A DNA stretch of 64,000 nucleotides from Nitrosomonas ureae (GTDB taxonomy: Bacteria; Pseudomonadota; Gammaproteobacteria; Burkholderiales; Nitrosomonadaceae). Under the pieces are notes generated by a model, which was not told the origin of the DNA, did no database searches, and saw only the letters and a program-made list of their open reading frames with translations. The stretch lies in assembly GCF_900206265.1 (NCBI RefSeq), contig NZ_LT907782.1, positions 2,418,001 to 2,482,000 on the forward strand, given 5' to 3'. Position numbers and translations under genes: made by a program. How positions within the stretch are numbered: position 1 is the first letter of the stretch; each line of letters starts with the position of its first letter. Shown here in pieces: positions 52,101-61,354 of this stretch.

Positions 52101-54953
52101 GAAGAAGGTGATTACCAGGGGGTAGCGGTCAGTGGTGCAGGCGATGTCAATGGGGACGGGTTCGATGATTTGATTATCGCTGACCCTGATGAACAGGACC
52201 GCTATGGTAATGGTGGCCCCAGTCCCAGCTACGTGATGTTTGGCAAAGCTTCGGGATTCGATGCGGTAACGGATTTATCCGATCTCGAAGGTAATGAAGG
52301 CTTCCGTTTGGACGGGGTGGCGAAGGAAGGTGTTCTGGTTACATCGGTCAGTGGCGCCGGGGATGTGAATGGCGATGGTTTCGATGATTTGATTGCCGGT
52401 GCCCCCGGTGCCGATTTGAATGGCAAAAATTCAGGCTCCAGCTTTGTGATCTTTGGCCGCAGCGACTTTACCGCTGGACCTGATTTCCTGGGCACGCCTG
52501 GGGATGATGTCTTCACCGGAACTCCCGCTGCGGAAAGTTTTGTAACGTTTGACGGCGATGACCGGATGATCGGCGGAGGCGGCGCCGACTCGTTTGCCGG
52601 AGGAGCGGGCGACGATGTCATGCAGATCGCGGATGCGGGCTTTGTGCATGCCGATGGTAGCACCGGTTTCGATACTCTGGAATTGGCTGGGAATGGTTTT
52701 AATCTGAATTTATCCCGTGTCGGAGATAGAATAAAAGGTATTGAAGCCATTGACATGACGGGGAGTGGAGATCACAGGCTGATCCTGTCGATGCAGGATG
52801 TGCTGAATCTGTCGGATGAGACCAATACCCTGAGAATAAAAGGCGATGCCGGAGATAGCGTGGCCGGACTTGGCAGCGGCTGGGTGGATGGCGGTATCCA
52901 GAGTAATGTTCGCACTTACATTCACTTTCAACATGAAGCCGTGTTGCAGATCGATGCGACCGTGAGCACGGATTTTGTGGAAGATAATGTTATTAATTTA
53001 TTCAGCCTCAACGGCAGCAACGGTTTCCGCCTGGATGGTGATGCAGCGTATGATTATTCAGGTCGCTCTGTGAGCATTGCGAGGGATGTCAACGGGGATG
53101 GTTTTGATGATGTGATTATTGGTGCTCCTTTTGCTGACCCGAGTGGTAAGTCTTCTGGCTCCAGCTACGTGGTATTTGGTAAGGTATCCGGTTTTGATGC
53201 GACGATGAATTTATCCGATCTGGATGGAACTAACGGTTTCCGCCTGGATGGGAGGGCGAAATATGATTATTCAGGTTATTCCGTCAGTGGCGCGGGGGAC
53301 ATTAACGGGGATGGTTTTGATGATGTGATTATTGGTGCTCGTTCTTTGGACTCGAATGGTAATGGATCCGGTTCTAGCTACGTGGTATTTGGGCGCGCAT
53401 CGGGCTTTGACGCGGCGATGGATTTATCCGACTTGGATGGCAGTAATGGTTTTCGTTTGGATGGGGTTGCGGGCAATTCATCAAGTGAGTCAGTTAGCAA
53501 TGCAGGAGACATCAATGGTGATGGTTTTGATGATGTGATTATTGGTGCTCCTTTTGCTGACCCGAGTGGTAAGTCTTCTGGCTCCAGCTACGTGGTATTT
53601 GGTAAGGTATCCGGTTTTGATGCGACGATGAATTTATCCGATCTGGATGGAACTAACGGTTTCCGCCTGGATGGGAGGGCGAAATATGATTATTCAGGTT
53701 ATTCCGTCAGTGGCGCGGGGGACATTAACGGGGATGGTTTTGATGACTTGATTGTCGGCGCTCCTGGTGCTGGGTCCAATTACTATAATCTTGATTCCGG
53801 TTCTAGCTACGTGGTATTTGGGCGCGCATCTGGCTTTGACGCGGTGATGGATTTATCCAGTCTTGATGGAACTAACGGTTTCCGTCTGGATGGTGAAGCA
53901 GAGCGTGATTATTCGGGCCACTCTGTGAGCAGTGCGGGAGATGTCAACGGGGATGGTTTTGATGACTTGATTATTGATGCTCGGGGCTCCGACTCCAACC
54001 ACAGCTACGTAGTATTTGGCAAGGCGTCCGGATTTGATGCCACGATGGATTTATCCGGCCTTAACGGCAGTAATGGCTTCCGTCTGAATGATGGAAGTGG
54101 TTATACAACAGGTCATTCCGTCAGCAGTGCAGGGGATGTCAATGGAGACGGTTTTGATGATGTGATTATTGGTGCTCTTGGCTCAGGTTCCTATTATGGC
54201 TATGTAGTATTTGGACGCGCATCCGGTTTTGATGCGGTGATGAATCTATCGGGTCTTGGTGGTGCTAACGGTTTTCGCCTGAAGGGTACTGATAATTATT
54301 CTGGAGTTCCTTCCGTCAGCGGTGCGGGGGACGTCAACGGAGACGGTTTTGATGATGTGATTGTCGGTGTTGATCGAGCCGACCCGAACGGTGATGTTTC
54401 CGGTTCCAGCTATATCGTATTTGGCAGAAGCGATTTTACCGGTGACGGGGTGGATTTTTTCGGCACATCCGGCGATGATATTTTAACCGGCACCTCCGCG
54501 GGGGAAAGTTTTGTAGGAGGCGGCGGCAACGATCGTATGATCGGCCGTGGTGGTGCGGATTCGTTCGATGGCGGTGCGGGTAACGATTACATTCGCATAT
54601 TGGGCGATGACTTTCTGTTTGTTGACGGCGGTTCAGGTACCGATACGCTGGGATTGTCTGGTAGTGGGCTCAATCTGGATCTGCCCGGCGTAATCGATAA
54701 AATTCATGGCATCGAGACCATTGCTTTATATGGTACGGGTGACAACATGCTGACCTTGACCGCGCAGGATGTCATTGATCTATCGGGTGAGACGAATACG
54801 CTGAAAATCAAAGGCAACACCGGAGATAGTGTAGTTGGGCTGAGCAGCGGTTGGACGGATGGGGGTGTTCACGGCAATTTCCACGAATATACGCAAGGTG
54901 ATGCCGTGCTACTGATCGGAGTGGATGTGACGACAGATTTTCCGGTGATTTGA
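49149..54953 (+). CDS. Triple-module FG-GAP / RTX giant protein (three 7-blade propellers)
   Basis: 1934 residues from the ATG with GGAGG 7 bases upstream. No signal peptide. The protein is three copies in tandem of the unit seen in the 45983 gene. Each has exactly seven FG-GAP repeats with DxNxDG loops, then one RTX-like stretch, then a ~110-residue beta domain with a 'D-V-L-x-L-S' and 'L-x-I/V-K-G-D/N-x-G-D' pattern ending near 'VSTDFV'. The three RTX stretches lie at about residues 455-500, 1115-1160 and 1780-1825. The first ('GGGADTIFGGAGRDTI') and third ('GGNDRMIGRGGADSFDGGAG') differ. Block 3 contains a 227-base perfect duplication. Calcium-dependent folding outside the cell is likely. 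Confidence 0.85.
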   Translation: MAIANFNLADLDGSNGFRLNAETGYSFRSVRNAGDVNGDGLDDVSISISGDASRGYSSSGYVVFGKVAGFDAEMDLSELDGSNGFLLNEGYSFDTVGDVNGDGFDDVIIGAGNHIYVVFGRASGFDVEVDLSSLDGSDGFRLEKSKVSAAGDVNGDGFDDVIIGAGNYSYVVFGRASGFDAEVDLSSLDGSNGFGLHRVDSGRLVINTVSTAGDFNGDGFDDVIVFFDTVLGKSDGYVVFGKSTGIDAMTELSSLDGSNGFHLKNISFRFSDAGDVNGDGFDDLIIGAGNYSYVVFGRASGFEAEMDLFELSENGFRVDALAPRDGFGSSVSTAGDVNGDGFDDVIIGAPGGSGSSYVVFGQASGFDATVNLMSLNGALENGHLGSSVSGAGDVNGDGFDDLMVSAGGDIIYRGVGDTTYYTTSSGYVIFGSSDFTGLTAYLGTSGDDTLTGTTAAEIFYAREGKDTLISGGGADTIFGGAGRDTIRVSDPDFLLVDGGNDHSGFVEDDTLELDGGGMNLDLTAADHTVIDIETIDLSGTGDNVLTLTAADVLDLSSSTDTLTVKGDAGDRVAGLSSGWVDRGFKGEFHMFSAQNEAVLMVADAVSTDFVDGGHMVISDLNGDNGFRLDGAAGHSSGGSVSNAGDVNGDGLDDVIIGAPFANLSGNYSGTSYVVFGKASGFDATMNLSGLDGSNGFRLGGVANNDNSGVVSSAGDVNGDGFDDVIIGAPGADNNNLSSGSSYVVFGKASGFDAVMNLSGLDGSNGFRLDGEVLREYSGLSVSNAGDVNGDGFDDVIIGAPGADPNNSHFDDEGSSYVVFGKASGFDAAMNLSTLDGSNGFRLDGELFRGSSGASVSAAGDVNGDGFGDVIIGASRGYGSSYVVFGKAAGFDAAMNLSDLDGSNGFRMKGGTSDILAGSISNAGDVNGDGFDDLIISARGIRVGDYYYGYSYARGGSYVVFGKASGFDAEMNLSELDGGNGFRLNEEGDYQGVAVSGAGDVNGDGFDDLIIADPDEQDRYGNGGPSPSYVMFGKASGFDAVTDLSDLEGNEGFRLDGVAKEGVLVTSVSGAGDVNGDGFDDLIAGAPGADLNGKNSGSSFVIFGRSDFTAGPDFLGTPGDDVFTGTPAAESFVTFDGDDRMIGGGGADSFAGGAGDDVMQIADAGFVHADGSTGFDTLELAGNGFNLNLSRVGDRIKGIEAIDMTGSGDHRLILSMQDVLNLSDETNTLRIKGDAGDSVAGLGSGWVDGGIQSNVRTYIHFQHEAVLQIDATVSTDFVEDNVINLFSLNGSNGFRLDGDAAYDYSGRSVSIARDVNGDGFDDVIIGAPFADPSGKSSGSSYVVFGKVSGFDATMNLSDLDGTNGFRLDGRAKYDYSGYSVSGAGDINGDGFDDVIIGARSLDSNGNGSGSSYVVFGRASGFDAAMDLSDLDGSNGFRLDGVAGNSSSESVSNAGDINGDGFDDVIIGAPFADPSGKSSGSSYVVFGKVSGFDATMNLSDLDGTNGFRLDGRAKYDYSGYSVSGAGDINGDGFDDLIVGAPGAGSNYYNLDSGSSYVVFGRASGFDAVMDLSSLDGTNGFRLDGEAERDYSGHSVSSAGDVNGDGFDDLIIDARGSDSNHSYVVFGKASGFDATMDLSGLNGSNGFRLNDGSGYTTGHSVSSAGDVNGDGFDDVIIGALGSGSYYGYVVFGRASGFDAVMNLSGLGGANGFRLKGTDNYSGVPSVSGAGDVNGDGFDDVIVGVDRADPNGDVSGSSYIVFGRSDFTGDGVDFFGTSGDDILTGTSAGESFVGGGGNDRMIGRGGADSFDGGAGNDYIRILGDDFLFVDGGSGTDTLGLSGSGLNLDLPGVIDKIHGIETIALYGTGDNMLTLTAQDVIDLSGETNTLKIKGNTGDSVVGLSSGWTDGGVHGNFHEYTQGDAVLLIGVDVTTDFPVI
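53097..53746 (+). repeat. 227-base perfect direct repeat inside propeller 3
   Basis: Bases 53097-53323 and 53520-53746 read identically, with a 423-base (141-codon) offset, equal to two FG-GAP blades. Other blades of the same gene differ at many third positions, so this copy is recent. Confidence 0.85.
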
Positions 54954-54956
54954 CAG

Positions 54957-55053
54957 GGTGTTGGAAACAGATACAAAATGTTCATTTATGATGTGTAAAT
55001 TGTGTTCTTTGTCTTGTATTGACTGCCTTAGAAAGGTTTTTCACAATGCCCGG
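54957..55053 (+). repeat. Dispersed intergenic repeat, partial copy 3
   Basis: GTGTTGGAAACAGATAC, then AAAATGTTCATTTATG, matches the core and right half of the repeat at 28895. The right end GGTTTTTCACAATGCCCG resembles the inverted left end. The left end is missing because the FG-GAP gene stops here. Confidence 0.5.
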
Positions 55054-55105
55054 TTTTATTAAGATTGATGGTGCTCAAACTATAAATTTAAACGTCAGGA
55101 TATGA

Positions 55106-56164
55106 ATGGATACTAACGAGACTACTCTCGCACCTGCGCCGGTGCTCGAAATGAGTACTTCCCGCCAAATGTTGTCTTGGCTGGCCGAACAGAAGCTATC
55201 CATCGCTTTCACTACCTATCAGGTGGGTAAGCTGTATTTTATCGGTCTCAAACCCGACAATGGGCTTTCGGTATTTGAGCGCAGTTTTAATCGCTGCATG
55301 GGTTTATGCACGACGCAGAATGGTTTGTACATGAGCAGCTTGTATCAGGTTTGGCGCTTTGAAAATGTATTCGAGGCGGGACAGCAGCAGGATGGTTTTG
55401 ACCGGTTATATGTGCCGCAGATGGGCTATACTACGGGCGACCTGGATATTCACGACATGGCGGTGGATAGCGATGGCCGTCTGGTGTTTGTCAATACGTT
55501 ATTTGGCTGTTTGGCGGCATTGAGCGAAACGCACAGTTTCAAACCAATCTGGCAACCTTTCTTTATCAGCAAATTAGCGGCGGAAGATCGCTGCCATCTG
55601 AATGGCCTGGCGTTGAGAGACGGGCAGCCGGCTTATGTGACTGCGGTAGGGCAATGCGATGTAGCCGATGGCTGGCGTGAGCATCGGGCTGGTGGTGGTA
55701 TTGTCATCGACGTGCAGCGCAATGAAGTCGTTTGTGGGGGATTGTCGATGCCGCATTCGCCGCGCTGGCATAATGGCAAATTGTGGTTGCTTAATTCCGG
55801 TACAGGGGATTTCGGGTATGTTGATCTCGCATCCGGGCGCTTTGAGCCGTTGTGCTTTTGCCCTGGCTATATGCGTGGTTTGAGTTTTCATGGCGATTTT
55901 GCTTTGGTGGGCTTATCCAAGCCGCGCGAAAACAAAACATTTAGCGGCTTGGCGTTGGATGATCATCTTAAATCGCGTAATGCAGAAGCGCGTTGCGGCA
56001 TTCAGGTGATCGATTTACGCAGCGGGGATATCGTTCATTGGTTGCGTATCGAGGGCGTGGTTGAGGAGTTGTATGATGTGGTTACTTTGCCCCGCGTGCG
56101 CCGGCCCATGGCACTGGGTTTCAAGACGGATGAGATTCGCCGGGTATTGAGCATTGAGACCTAG
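55106..56164 (+). CDS. TIGR03032 / DUF4915 family protein
   Basis: 352 residues; AGGA lies before the ATG. The N-terminal 'FTTYQVGKLYFIGLKPD' and the series 'FNRCMGLCTTQNGLYMSSLY', 'DLDIHDMAVDSDGRLVFVNT', 'MPHSPRWHNGKLWLLNSGTG' and 'YMRGLSFHGDFALVGLSKPR' fit the TIGR03032 family, which looks like a beta-propeller of unknown function. In other bacteria members are found near large repeat proteins and sulfotransferases (recollection, not checked). It is 150 bases after the triple-module gene in the same direction. Confidence 0.78.
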   Translation: MDTNETTLAPAPVLEMSTSRQMLSWLAEQKLSIAFTTYQVGKLYFIGLKPDNGLSVFERSFNRCMGLCTTQNGLYMSSLYQVWRFENVFEAGQQQDGFDRLYVPQMGYTTGDLDIHDMAVDSDGRLVFVNTLFGCLAALSETHSFKPIWQPFFISKLAAEDRCHLNGLALRDGQPAYVTAVGQCDVADGWREHRAGGGIVIDVQRNEVVCGGLSMPHSPRWHNGKLWLLNSGTGDFGYVDLASGRFEPLCFCPGYMRGLSFHGDFALVGLSKPRENKTFSGLALDDHLKSRNAEARCGIQVIDLRSGDIVHWLRIEGVVEELYDVVTLPRVRRPMALGFKTDEIRRVLSIET

Positions 56165-56437
56165 GAGGTCGGACTCAAGGCTATATACCCCTTGGTTACG
56201 ATTGCTTAAATCCGGTAGACTTCCAGATTGCAGGATTGAGCGTAAACTGTATTCAGCAGGTGAGATTACTAAACCGATGAGATGATTTCTTCTCTGGTTC
56301 TGGTGAAGATTCAAATTCATAACGCCTGATGTCAATCCTTGCCCCTAAGCACAAGATACTGAATTCACCCTATTTGTGGACTGTTTGCAAACGGCTTGCC
56401 TCGTGCAATGGACGGGTTTTCAGCTACAATTACAGAT

Positions 56438-58138
56438 ATGAATTCGAGTAAGACAAAAATGCTGTCACCCATTCAGAAAAAATTGGGAGATACCAATATA
56501 ATTTTAGTGGGCATGATGGGTGCCGGGAAAACGACGATCGGTAAAGCATTGTCGAATTCTCTCTGTAAAGCTTTTGTTGATTCCGACCATGAGATTCAGA
56601 GGCGGACTGGTGTAAAGATTCCCGTGATATTTGAAATCGAGGGAGAGGCCGGTTTTCGTAAGCGTGAATCAGAAGTATTGGCAGGATTGGTAGAAAAGAA
56701 AAATATCATTCTGGCGACCGGTGGAGGTGCGGTACTAAATGCAGAAAACCGCCAATTATTGAGACAGGGTGGAATTGTTATCTATCTGCGGGCATCGGTT
56801 AATGATTTATATCGACGAACCCGCCATGACAAAAACAGACCATTGCTGCAGGCGACCGAAAACTTATACGCACGATTGAATGAGCTCTATCTGCAACGGG
56901 ATGCGCTCTATCGTGAAACGGCCCATGTCATCATTGATAGCGGAAAGCAAGGTGTGCGTTTCTTAGTGCAAAAACTGATCAACAAATTAATATCTACAGA
57001 TTTCAATACAATCATGCAGAAAAATCCTGAAAATGCTATGCAGACCGTCGCTGTCGATTTTACCCCTTCATTGGAGAAACGGAGTTATCCGATACATATT
57101 GGTTATGGAATTTTGCAACAAGTCGACTTGATTGTTTCTTGTTTGCCACAGAAGCGGGTAGCGATCGTAACTAATTCAACTATAGCGCCCTTTTATCTGG
57201 ATAAGTTGCGTGTGGCATTGGAAGAAAAGGGCGTCAGTTCGGTTCCAGTTATTCTTCCGGACGGCGAGTCCCACAAAAACTGGGAAACTTTAAATTTAAT
57301 TTTTGATGCGTTACTGGAAAATCACTGTGAGCGCAATACTGCGATACTAGCGCTAGGTGGAGGTGTGATTGGCGATCTGTCCGGTTTTGCAGCAGCAACC
57401 TATCTGCGTGGTGTGCCCTTTATTCAGATACCGACAACATTGTTGGCGCAGGTGGATTCCTCAGTAGGTGGAAAAACCGGAATCAATCATCCATTAGGCA
57501 AGAATATGATTGGAGCATTTTATCAGCCGCGTATGGTGTTAACCGATAGTGCAACCTTGAATACCTTGCCGGATAGAGAGTTGCGTGCCGGATTGGCCGA
57601 GATCATTAAATACGGTTTGATCCGTGACCCTGCTTTTTTTGAATGGCTGGAACAAAATATGCATCGCTTGCTTGCGCGCGACCCGGTAATACTGAATGAA
57701 GCCATTCAACGCAGTTGCGAAAACAAAGCGGAAATAGTGGCTGCGGATGAGAAGGAAAAAGGGATCAGAGCGTTGCTGAATTTGGGTCATACCTTTGGGC
57801 ATGCGATTGAAAATGGCATGGGTTATGGTGTTTGGCTGCATGGTGAAGCCGTGGCGGCAGGAACGGTAATGGCAGCTGAGTTGTCGCGTCGCATGAAGCT
57901 GATCAGCGAGGCTGATGTTCAGCGTATCCGCAGAATTCTTTTACAGGCTGAATTGCCGGTTGTCGCCCCTAAAATGCAGGTGGAAAAATATTTGCAGTTG
58001 ATGACTTTGGATAAAAAGGTGGAAGCTGGAAAGTCACGCTTTATTGTTCTTAATCGGATAGGCGAGGCGGTGATGAGGGCCGATATTGCACCTGCAGTTT
58101 TAAATGAAACGATTCTGGCATGTATGTCAAATGAATGA
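56438..58138 (+). CDS. aroKB: Fused shikimate kinase-3-dehydroquinate synthase
   Basis: 566 residues from the ATG at 56438; in-frame starts further upstream (56396, 56408) are open but give no better ribosome site. The N-terminal shikimate kinase (~15-185) has a P-loop '[14 protein letters not shown]', '[11 protein letters not shown]' and 'ATGGGAVL'. A ~20-residue linker joins it to dehydroquinate synthase (~205-566), with '[20 protein letters not shown]', '[20 protein letters not shown]', zinc-site residues in 'LAEIIKYG', '[11 protein letters not shown]' and 'LHGEAVAAG'. Two shikimate-pathway steps are in one polypeptide, with no stop between them. The next gene, dgt, overlaps the stop. Confidence 0.9.
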   Translation: MNSSKTKMLSPIQKKLGDTNIILVGMMGAGKTTIGKALSNSLCKAFVDSDHEIQRRTGVKIPVIFEIEGEAGFRKRESEVLAGLVEKKNIILATGGGAVLNAENRQLLRQGGIVIYLRASVNDLYRRTRHDKNRPLLQATENLYARLNELYLQRDALYRETAHVIIDSGKQGVRFLVQKLINKLISTDFNTIMQKNPENAMQTVAVDFTPSLEKRSYPIHIGYGILQQVDLIVSCLPQKRVAIVTNSTIAPFYLDKLRVALEEKGVSSVPVILPDGESHKNWETLNLIFDALLENHCERNTAILALGGGVIGDLSGFAAATYLRGVPFIQIPTTLLAQVDSSVGGKTGINHPLGKNMIGAFYQPRMVLTDSATLNTLPDRELRAGLAEIIKYGLIRDPAFFEWLEQNMHRLLARDPVILNEAIQRSCENKAEIVAADEKEKGIRALLNLGHTFGHAIENGMGYGVWLHGEAVAAGTVMAAELSRRMKLISEADVQRIRRILLQAELPVVAPKMQVEKYLQLMTLDKKVEAGKSRFIVLNRIGEAVMRADIAPAVLNETILACMSNE

Positions 58139-59252
58139 ACTGGCTGTTTATGCTGTGTCTTCTGAAAATTCCCGAGGACGTGAGGTATCTGAGGAATTGC
58201 CGACCGGGCGTAGCGAATTTCAGCGCGATCGGGATCGCATCATCCATTCTGCCGCCTTCCGTCGACTGGAATACAAAACCCAAGTATTTGTTAATCATGA
58301 AGGGGATTTGTTTCGCACGCGCCTGACGCATAGTCTTGAAGTTGCGCAGATAGGGCGTTCCATAGCAAGAAATCTGGGTCTGAACGAGGACTTGGTGGAA
58401 GCGATTACACTGGCGCATGATCTTGGACATACGCCTTTTGGTCATGCGGGCCAAGATGCGTTGAATGAGTGCATGCGCGATTATGGTGGCTTTGAACATA
58501 ATCTGCAATCCTTGCGGGTGGTTGATGTGCTTGAAGAACGGTATGCAGCTTTTGATGGGCTGAATCTTTGTTATGAAACCCGTGAAGGCATACTCAAACA
58601 TGTTTCTCGGAAAAATGCGCAGAAACTGGGTGCTGTGGGCGAGCGTTTTTTGCAGCGGAGAAGGCCTTCATTGGAAGCGCAGCTGGCTAATTTTGCCGAT
58701 GAAATTGCGTACAATAATCATGATGTGGACGATGGACTGCGTTCGGGATTAATCACACTGGATCAATTGGAAGACGTGGCAATTTTTTCGCATCATTTGG
58801 AACAAGTTAAGGAGAAATATCCGGTATTGCCTGAGCGTCGCATGGTTTATGAAACTGTGCGCGGTATGATCAATACCCTGGTGACTGATCTCATCCAGCA
58901 AAGCAGGCGTAATATTAAAGCAGCAAAAATTGATAGCTTGACTGCGGTGCATGTGGCGCTGCCACTCATTGGTTTTAGCCAGCAAATAAAAAAACAACAG
59001 CAAGAATTAAAGAAGTTTTTACTCGATAATCTTTACCGGCATTTTCGCGTGGTACGCATGAGTGCTAAAGCTCACCATACGATCGAGAGACTATTTTCAG
59101 TTTTTAGCTCGGAAATAAAATTATTGCCCACGCAATATCAGAAAAAATTTGATCGGGAGGGCCATCAGGCCATTGCCGATTATATTGCTGGGATGACGGA
59201 TCGGTACGCCATCAAAGAATATCAGCGTTTATTCGCTATTGTCGAAAACTAG
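58131..59252 (+). CDS. dgt: Deoxyguanosinetriphosphate triphosphohydrolase-like protein
   Basis: 373 residues from the ATG at 58131, whose first 8 bases overlap the end of aroKB. The longer TTG frame is less likely. HD-domain metal ligands are in '[20 protein letters not shown]' and '[17 protein letters not shown]', and again in '[20 protein letters not shown]'. N-terminal '[20 protein letters not shown]' is typical of the Dgt family. These enzymes cut dNTPs to deoxynucleoside and triphosphate. Co-translation with aroKB is likely from the overlap, as in other betaproteobacteria. Confidence 0.9.
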   Translation: MNELAVYAVSSENSRGREVSEELPTGRSEFQRDRDRIIHSAAFRRLEYKTQVFVNHEGDLFRTRLTHSLEVAQIGRSIARNLGLNEDLVEAITLAHDLGHTPFGHAGQDALNECMRDYGGFEHNLQSLRVVDVLEERYAAFDGLNLCYETREGILKHVSRKNAQKLGAVGERFLQRRRPSLEAQLANFADEIAYNNHDVDDGLRSGLITLDQLEDVAIFSHHLEQVKEKYPVLPERRMVYETVRGMINTLVTDLIQQSRRNIKAAKIDSLTAVHVALPLIGFSQQIKKQQQELKKFLLDNLYRHFRVVRMSAKAHHTIERLFSVFSSEIKLLPTQYQKKFDREGHQAIADYIAGMTDRYAIKEYQRLFAIVEN

Positions 59253-59561
59253 ATTTACATCGATTGATTAATACGAAAGTCAATTTTTACGCGAATTGCC
59301 GGGTTGAATATACCAGTTTGGCGATGTACGTAAAGGCCGTTCACTGGTAATATTACTGATTGGTAAAGGTGAATCCTTATCAGGCTGTTGAAAAACTATC
59401 CGCAACGCTGCCACTGCGTTAATAACAGACTCAAAATGCTCATTCGTCAGGCTTATATTTTTTGTGTCCGCTGCGTTTTTTCGATTCTCATGGAAGCGTT
59501 TTCAACCACCTGTTAATGGAAATTGCCTGTTTAGAATAACAATAAGAGTTAGGTTTATTTA
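59253..59561. other. 309-base gap between dgt and hemE with a MITE-like repeat
   Basis: The right half is filled by the repeat at 59382-59512. The first 120 bases hold no accepted ORF. Confidence 0.5.
59382..59512 (+). repeat. Dispersed intergenic repeat, best copy (MITE-like)
   Basis: 131 bases bounded by CAGGCTGTTGAAAA and TTTTCAACCACCTG, which are inverted partners at 12 of 14 positions. The inside has GAAAAACTATCCGC, then ATAACAGACTCAAAATGCTC, shared with the copies at 28895, 45497 and 54957. No ORF inside. A non-autonomous mobile element is the simplest reading. Confidence 0.6.
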
Positions 59562-60635
59562 ATGACAACGCTGAAAAATGATACGTTATTACGTGCACTG
59601 TTGAAACAACCTGTCGATTACACCCCGGTCTGGTTGATGCGTCAGGCAGGCAGATATCTTGCAGAATATAATGCAACGCGCGCGCGCGCGGGGGATTTTC
59701 TCGCGTTGTGTAAGAATCCAGGATTTGCTACTGAAGTGACCATGCAACCGCTTGCACGTTTTCCGTTGGATGCGGCCATATTATTTTCAGATATTCTGAC
59801 CATACCTGATGCGATGGGATTAGGATTGTATTTTGCTCATGGCGAAGGCCCGATGTTTGAGCGTCCGCTGCGAGAGGAAAAGGAGATCCGTGCGTTAAAG
59901 GTTCCCGACCCAGGCAAGGAATTGCGTTATGTAATGGATGCGGTGTCGGAAATCCGCAAGGCATTGGATAATCGAGTTCCCTTGATTGGTTTTTCCGGCA
60001 GCCCGTTTACACTGGCTTGCTATATGGTGGAGGGACGTGGCGGAACCGAGTTTCGGGAAATCAAAACGATGTTGTATCAGCGTCCGGAATTGTTGCATCA
60101 TATTCTGGATGTGAATGCAAAGGCTGTAACAGCTTATCTGAATGCGCAGATTGAATCGGGTGCGCAGATAGTCATGATTTTTGATACCTGGGGCGGCGCG
60201 CTTTCGCATGGAGCTTATCAGGAATTCTCGTTGCGCTATATGCAGCAGATTGTCGCCAGATTAAAACGGGATCACGAAGGCATGCGCATCCCAAAGATTG
60301 TTTTTACCAAGGGCGGCGGTTTGTGGCTGGAATTAATTGCTGATATTGGTTGTGATGCCGTCGGTTTGGATTGGACAATCGATATCGGGGAAGCGCGCCG
60401 GCGGGTTGGGGATAAAGTTTCTTTGCAGGGAAATCTCGATCCTTCAGTGTTGTTTGCTTCACCAGAGGTGATTGCTGCGGAAGTGGAGAAGATACTGCTG
60501 AGCTATGGTGCTGGAAGTGGTCATGTCTTTAACTTGGGGCATGGAATTTCTCAATTTACGCCCCCCGAGAATGCAGCAGCCTTGGTAGAGGCGGTACATA
60601 CACTGAGTCGTAAATTCCACTTGGAGAGTGCTTAA
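59562..60635 (+). CDS. hemE: Uroporphyrinogen decarboxylase
   Basis: 357 residues. It removes four carboxyl groups from uroporphyrinogen III in heme synthesis. The signatures '[15 protein letters not shown]' (residue ~25) and '[19 protein letters not shown]' (~140) are intact, as is the key Asp region '[15 protein letters not shown]'. The late '[20 protein letters not shown]' is typical. Heme demand is high in ammonia oxidisers because of their many c-type cytochromes (inference for this organism). The two-component genes follow 29 bases later. Confidence 0.95.
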   Translation: MTTLKNDTLLRALLKQPVDYTPVWLMRQAGRYLAEYNATRARAGDFLALCKNPGFATEVTMQPLARFPLDAAILFSDILTIPDAMGLGLYFAHGEGPMFERPLREEKEIRALKVPDPGKELRYVMDAVSEIRKALDNRVPLIGFSGSPFTLACYMVEGRGGTEFREIKTMLYQRPELLHHILDVNAKAVTAYLNAQIESGAQIVMIFDTWGGALSHGAYQEFSLRYMQQIVARLKRDHEGMRIPKIVFTKGGGLWLELIADIGCDAVGLDWTIDIGEARRRVGDKVSLQGNLDPSVLFASPEVIAAEVEKILLSYGAGSGHVFNLGHGISQFTPPENAAALVEAVHTLSRKFHLESA

Positions 60636-60664
60636 ATTGATCTGAGCCATTGCAGGAAGAAATT

Positions 60665-61354
60665 ATGCATATTTTGATTATTGAGGATGATTTGGCGATT
60701 GCAGCCAATCTGTATGATTTTCTGGAATCCAGAGGACATACTGCGGATGCCGCTGCAAATGGTGTCGCGGGACTGCATTTGGCGGTGACGCAGCGGTTTG
60801 ATGCAATTTTGCTTGATTTGGGCTTGCCGAGCATGAATGGTATGACGCTGTGCCGGAAGCTGCGCCAGGAGTCGCAGATTGATACACCTATTTTGATGCT
60901 GACCGCACGTGATACGTTGGAGGATAAACTGGCAGGTTTTGAGCAAGGAGCGGATGATTATTTGATTAAACCTTTTGCGCTCAAAGAGGTGGAAGCCCGC
61001 TTGTTGGCGCTCCATAAAAGGCATCTCGGCAAGGTCGCGAATCGGACATTAGAGTTCGACAAGCTTACTTTTGACCCTAAGACATTGTCTATTCGCTTTG
61101 AAAACAAGAATGTGAAGCTTCCACCCAAGTGTATACGTTTACTGGCGTTGATGATGAGTGAGCCGGGCAAAGTGTTCAGTCGCGAGGAACTTGAAATGGA
61201 GGCATGGGAGGATGTTCAGGAAACCAGCGATACATTGCGCAGTCACATGCATATTTTACGGCGTGCTTTAACCAAGGCGGGCGGTTATGATCCAATTGAA
61301 ACGGTTCATGGTCTTGGTTATTGCTTGACATCTCGTGCTCAGATTTCCAAATGA
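60665..61354 (+). CDS. OmpR-family response regulator
   Basis: 229 residues from the ATG (AGGAAG upstream). The receiver domain is 1-115 with the acidic pair 'IIEDD', phospho-acceptor Asp in 'ILLDLGLPSMNG', 'MLTARD' and the Lys of 'YLIKPFAL'. The winged-helix DNA-binding domain is ~130-225, with 'TLRSHMHILRRALTKAGGYD' and 'IETVHGLGYCL'. It overlaps the kinase gene by 20 bases and lies 29 bases after hemE, so all three may share a transcript. The signal and targets cannot be told. Confidence 0.9.
   Translation: MHILIIEDDLAIAANLYDFLESRGHTADAAANGVAGLHLAVTQRFDAILLDLGLPSMNGMTLCRKLRQESQIDTPILMLTARDTLEDKLAGFEQGADDYLIKPFALKEVEARLLALHKRHLGKVANRTLEFDKLTFDPKTLSIRFENKNVKLPPKCIRLLALMMSEPGKVFSREELEMEAWEDVQETSDTLRSHMHILRRALTKAGGYDPIETVHGLGYCLTSRAQISK

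Noticed and set aside
45983..54953. CRISPR-like or satellite array in the FG-GAP genes
   Set aside because: The periodicity follows 65-75 codons in frame and encodes propeller blades; spacers and fixed short repeats are absent.
59685..59705. CG-repeat tract inside hemE
   Set aside because: It encodes the conserved R-A-R-A-G stretch of the enzyme and is explained by codon choice.
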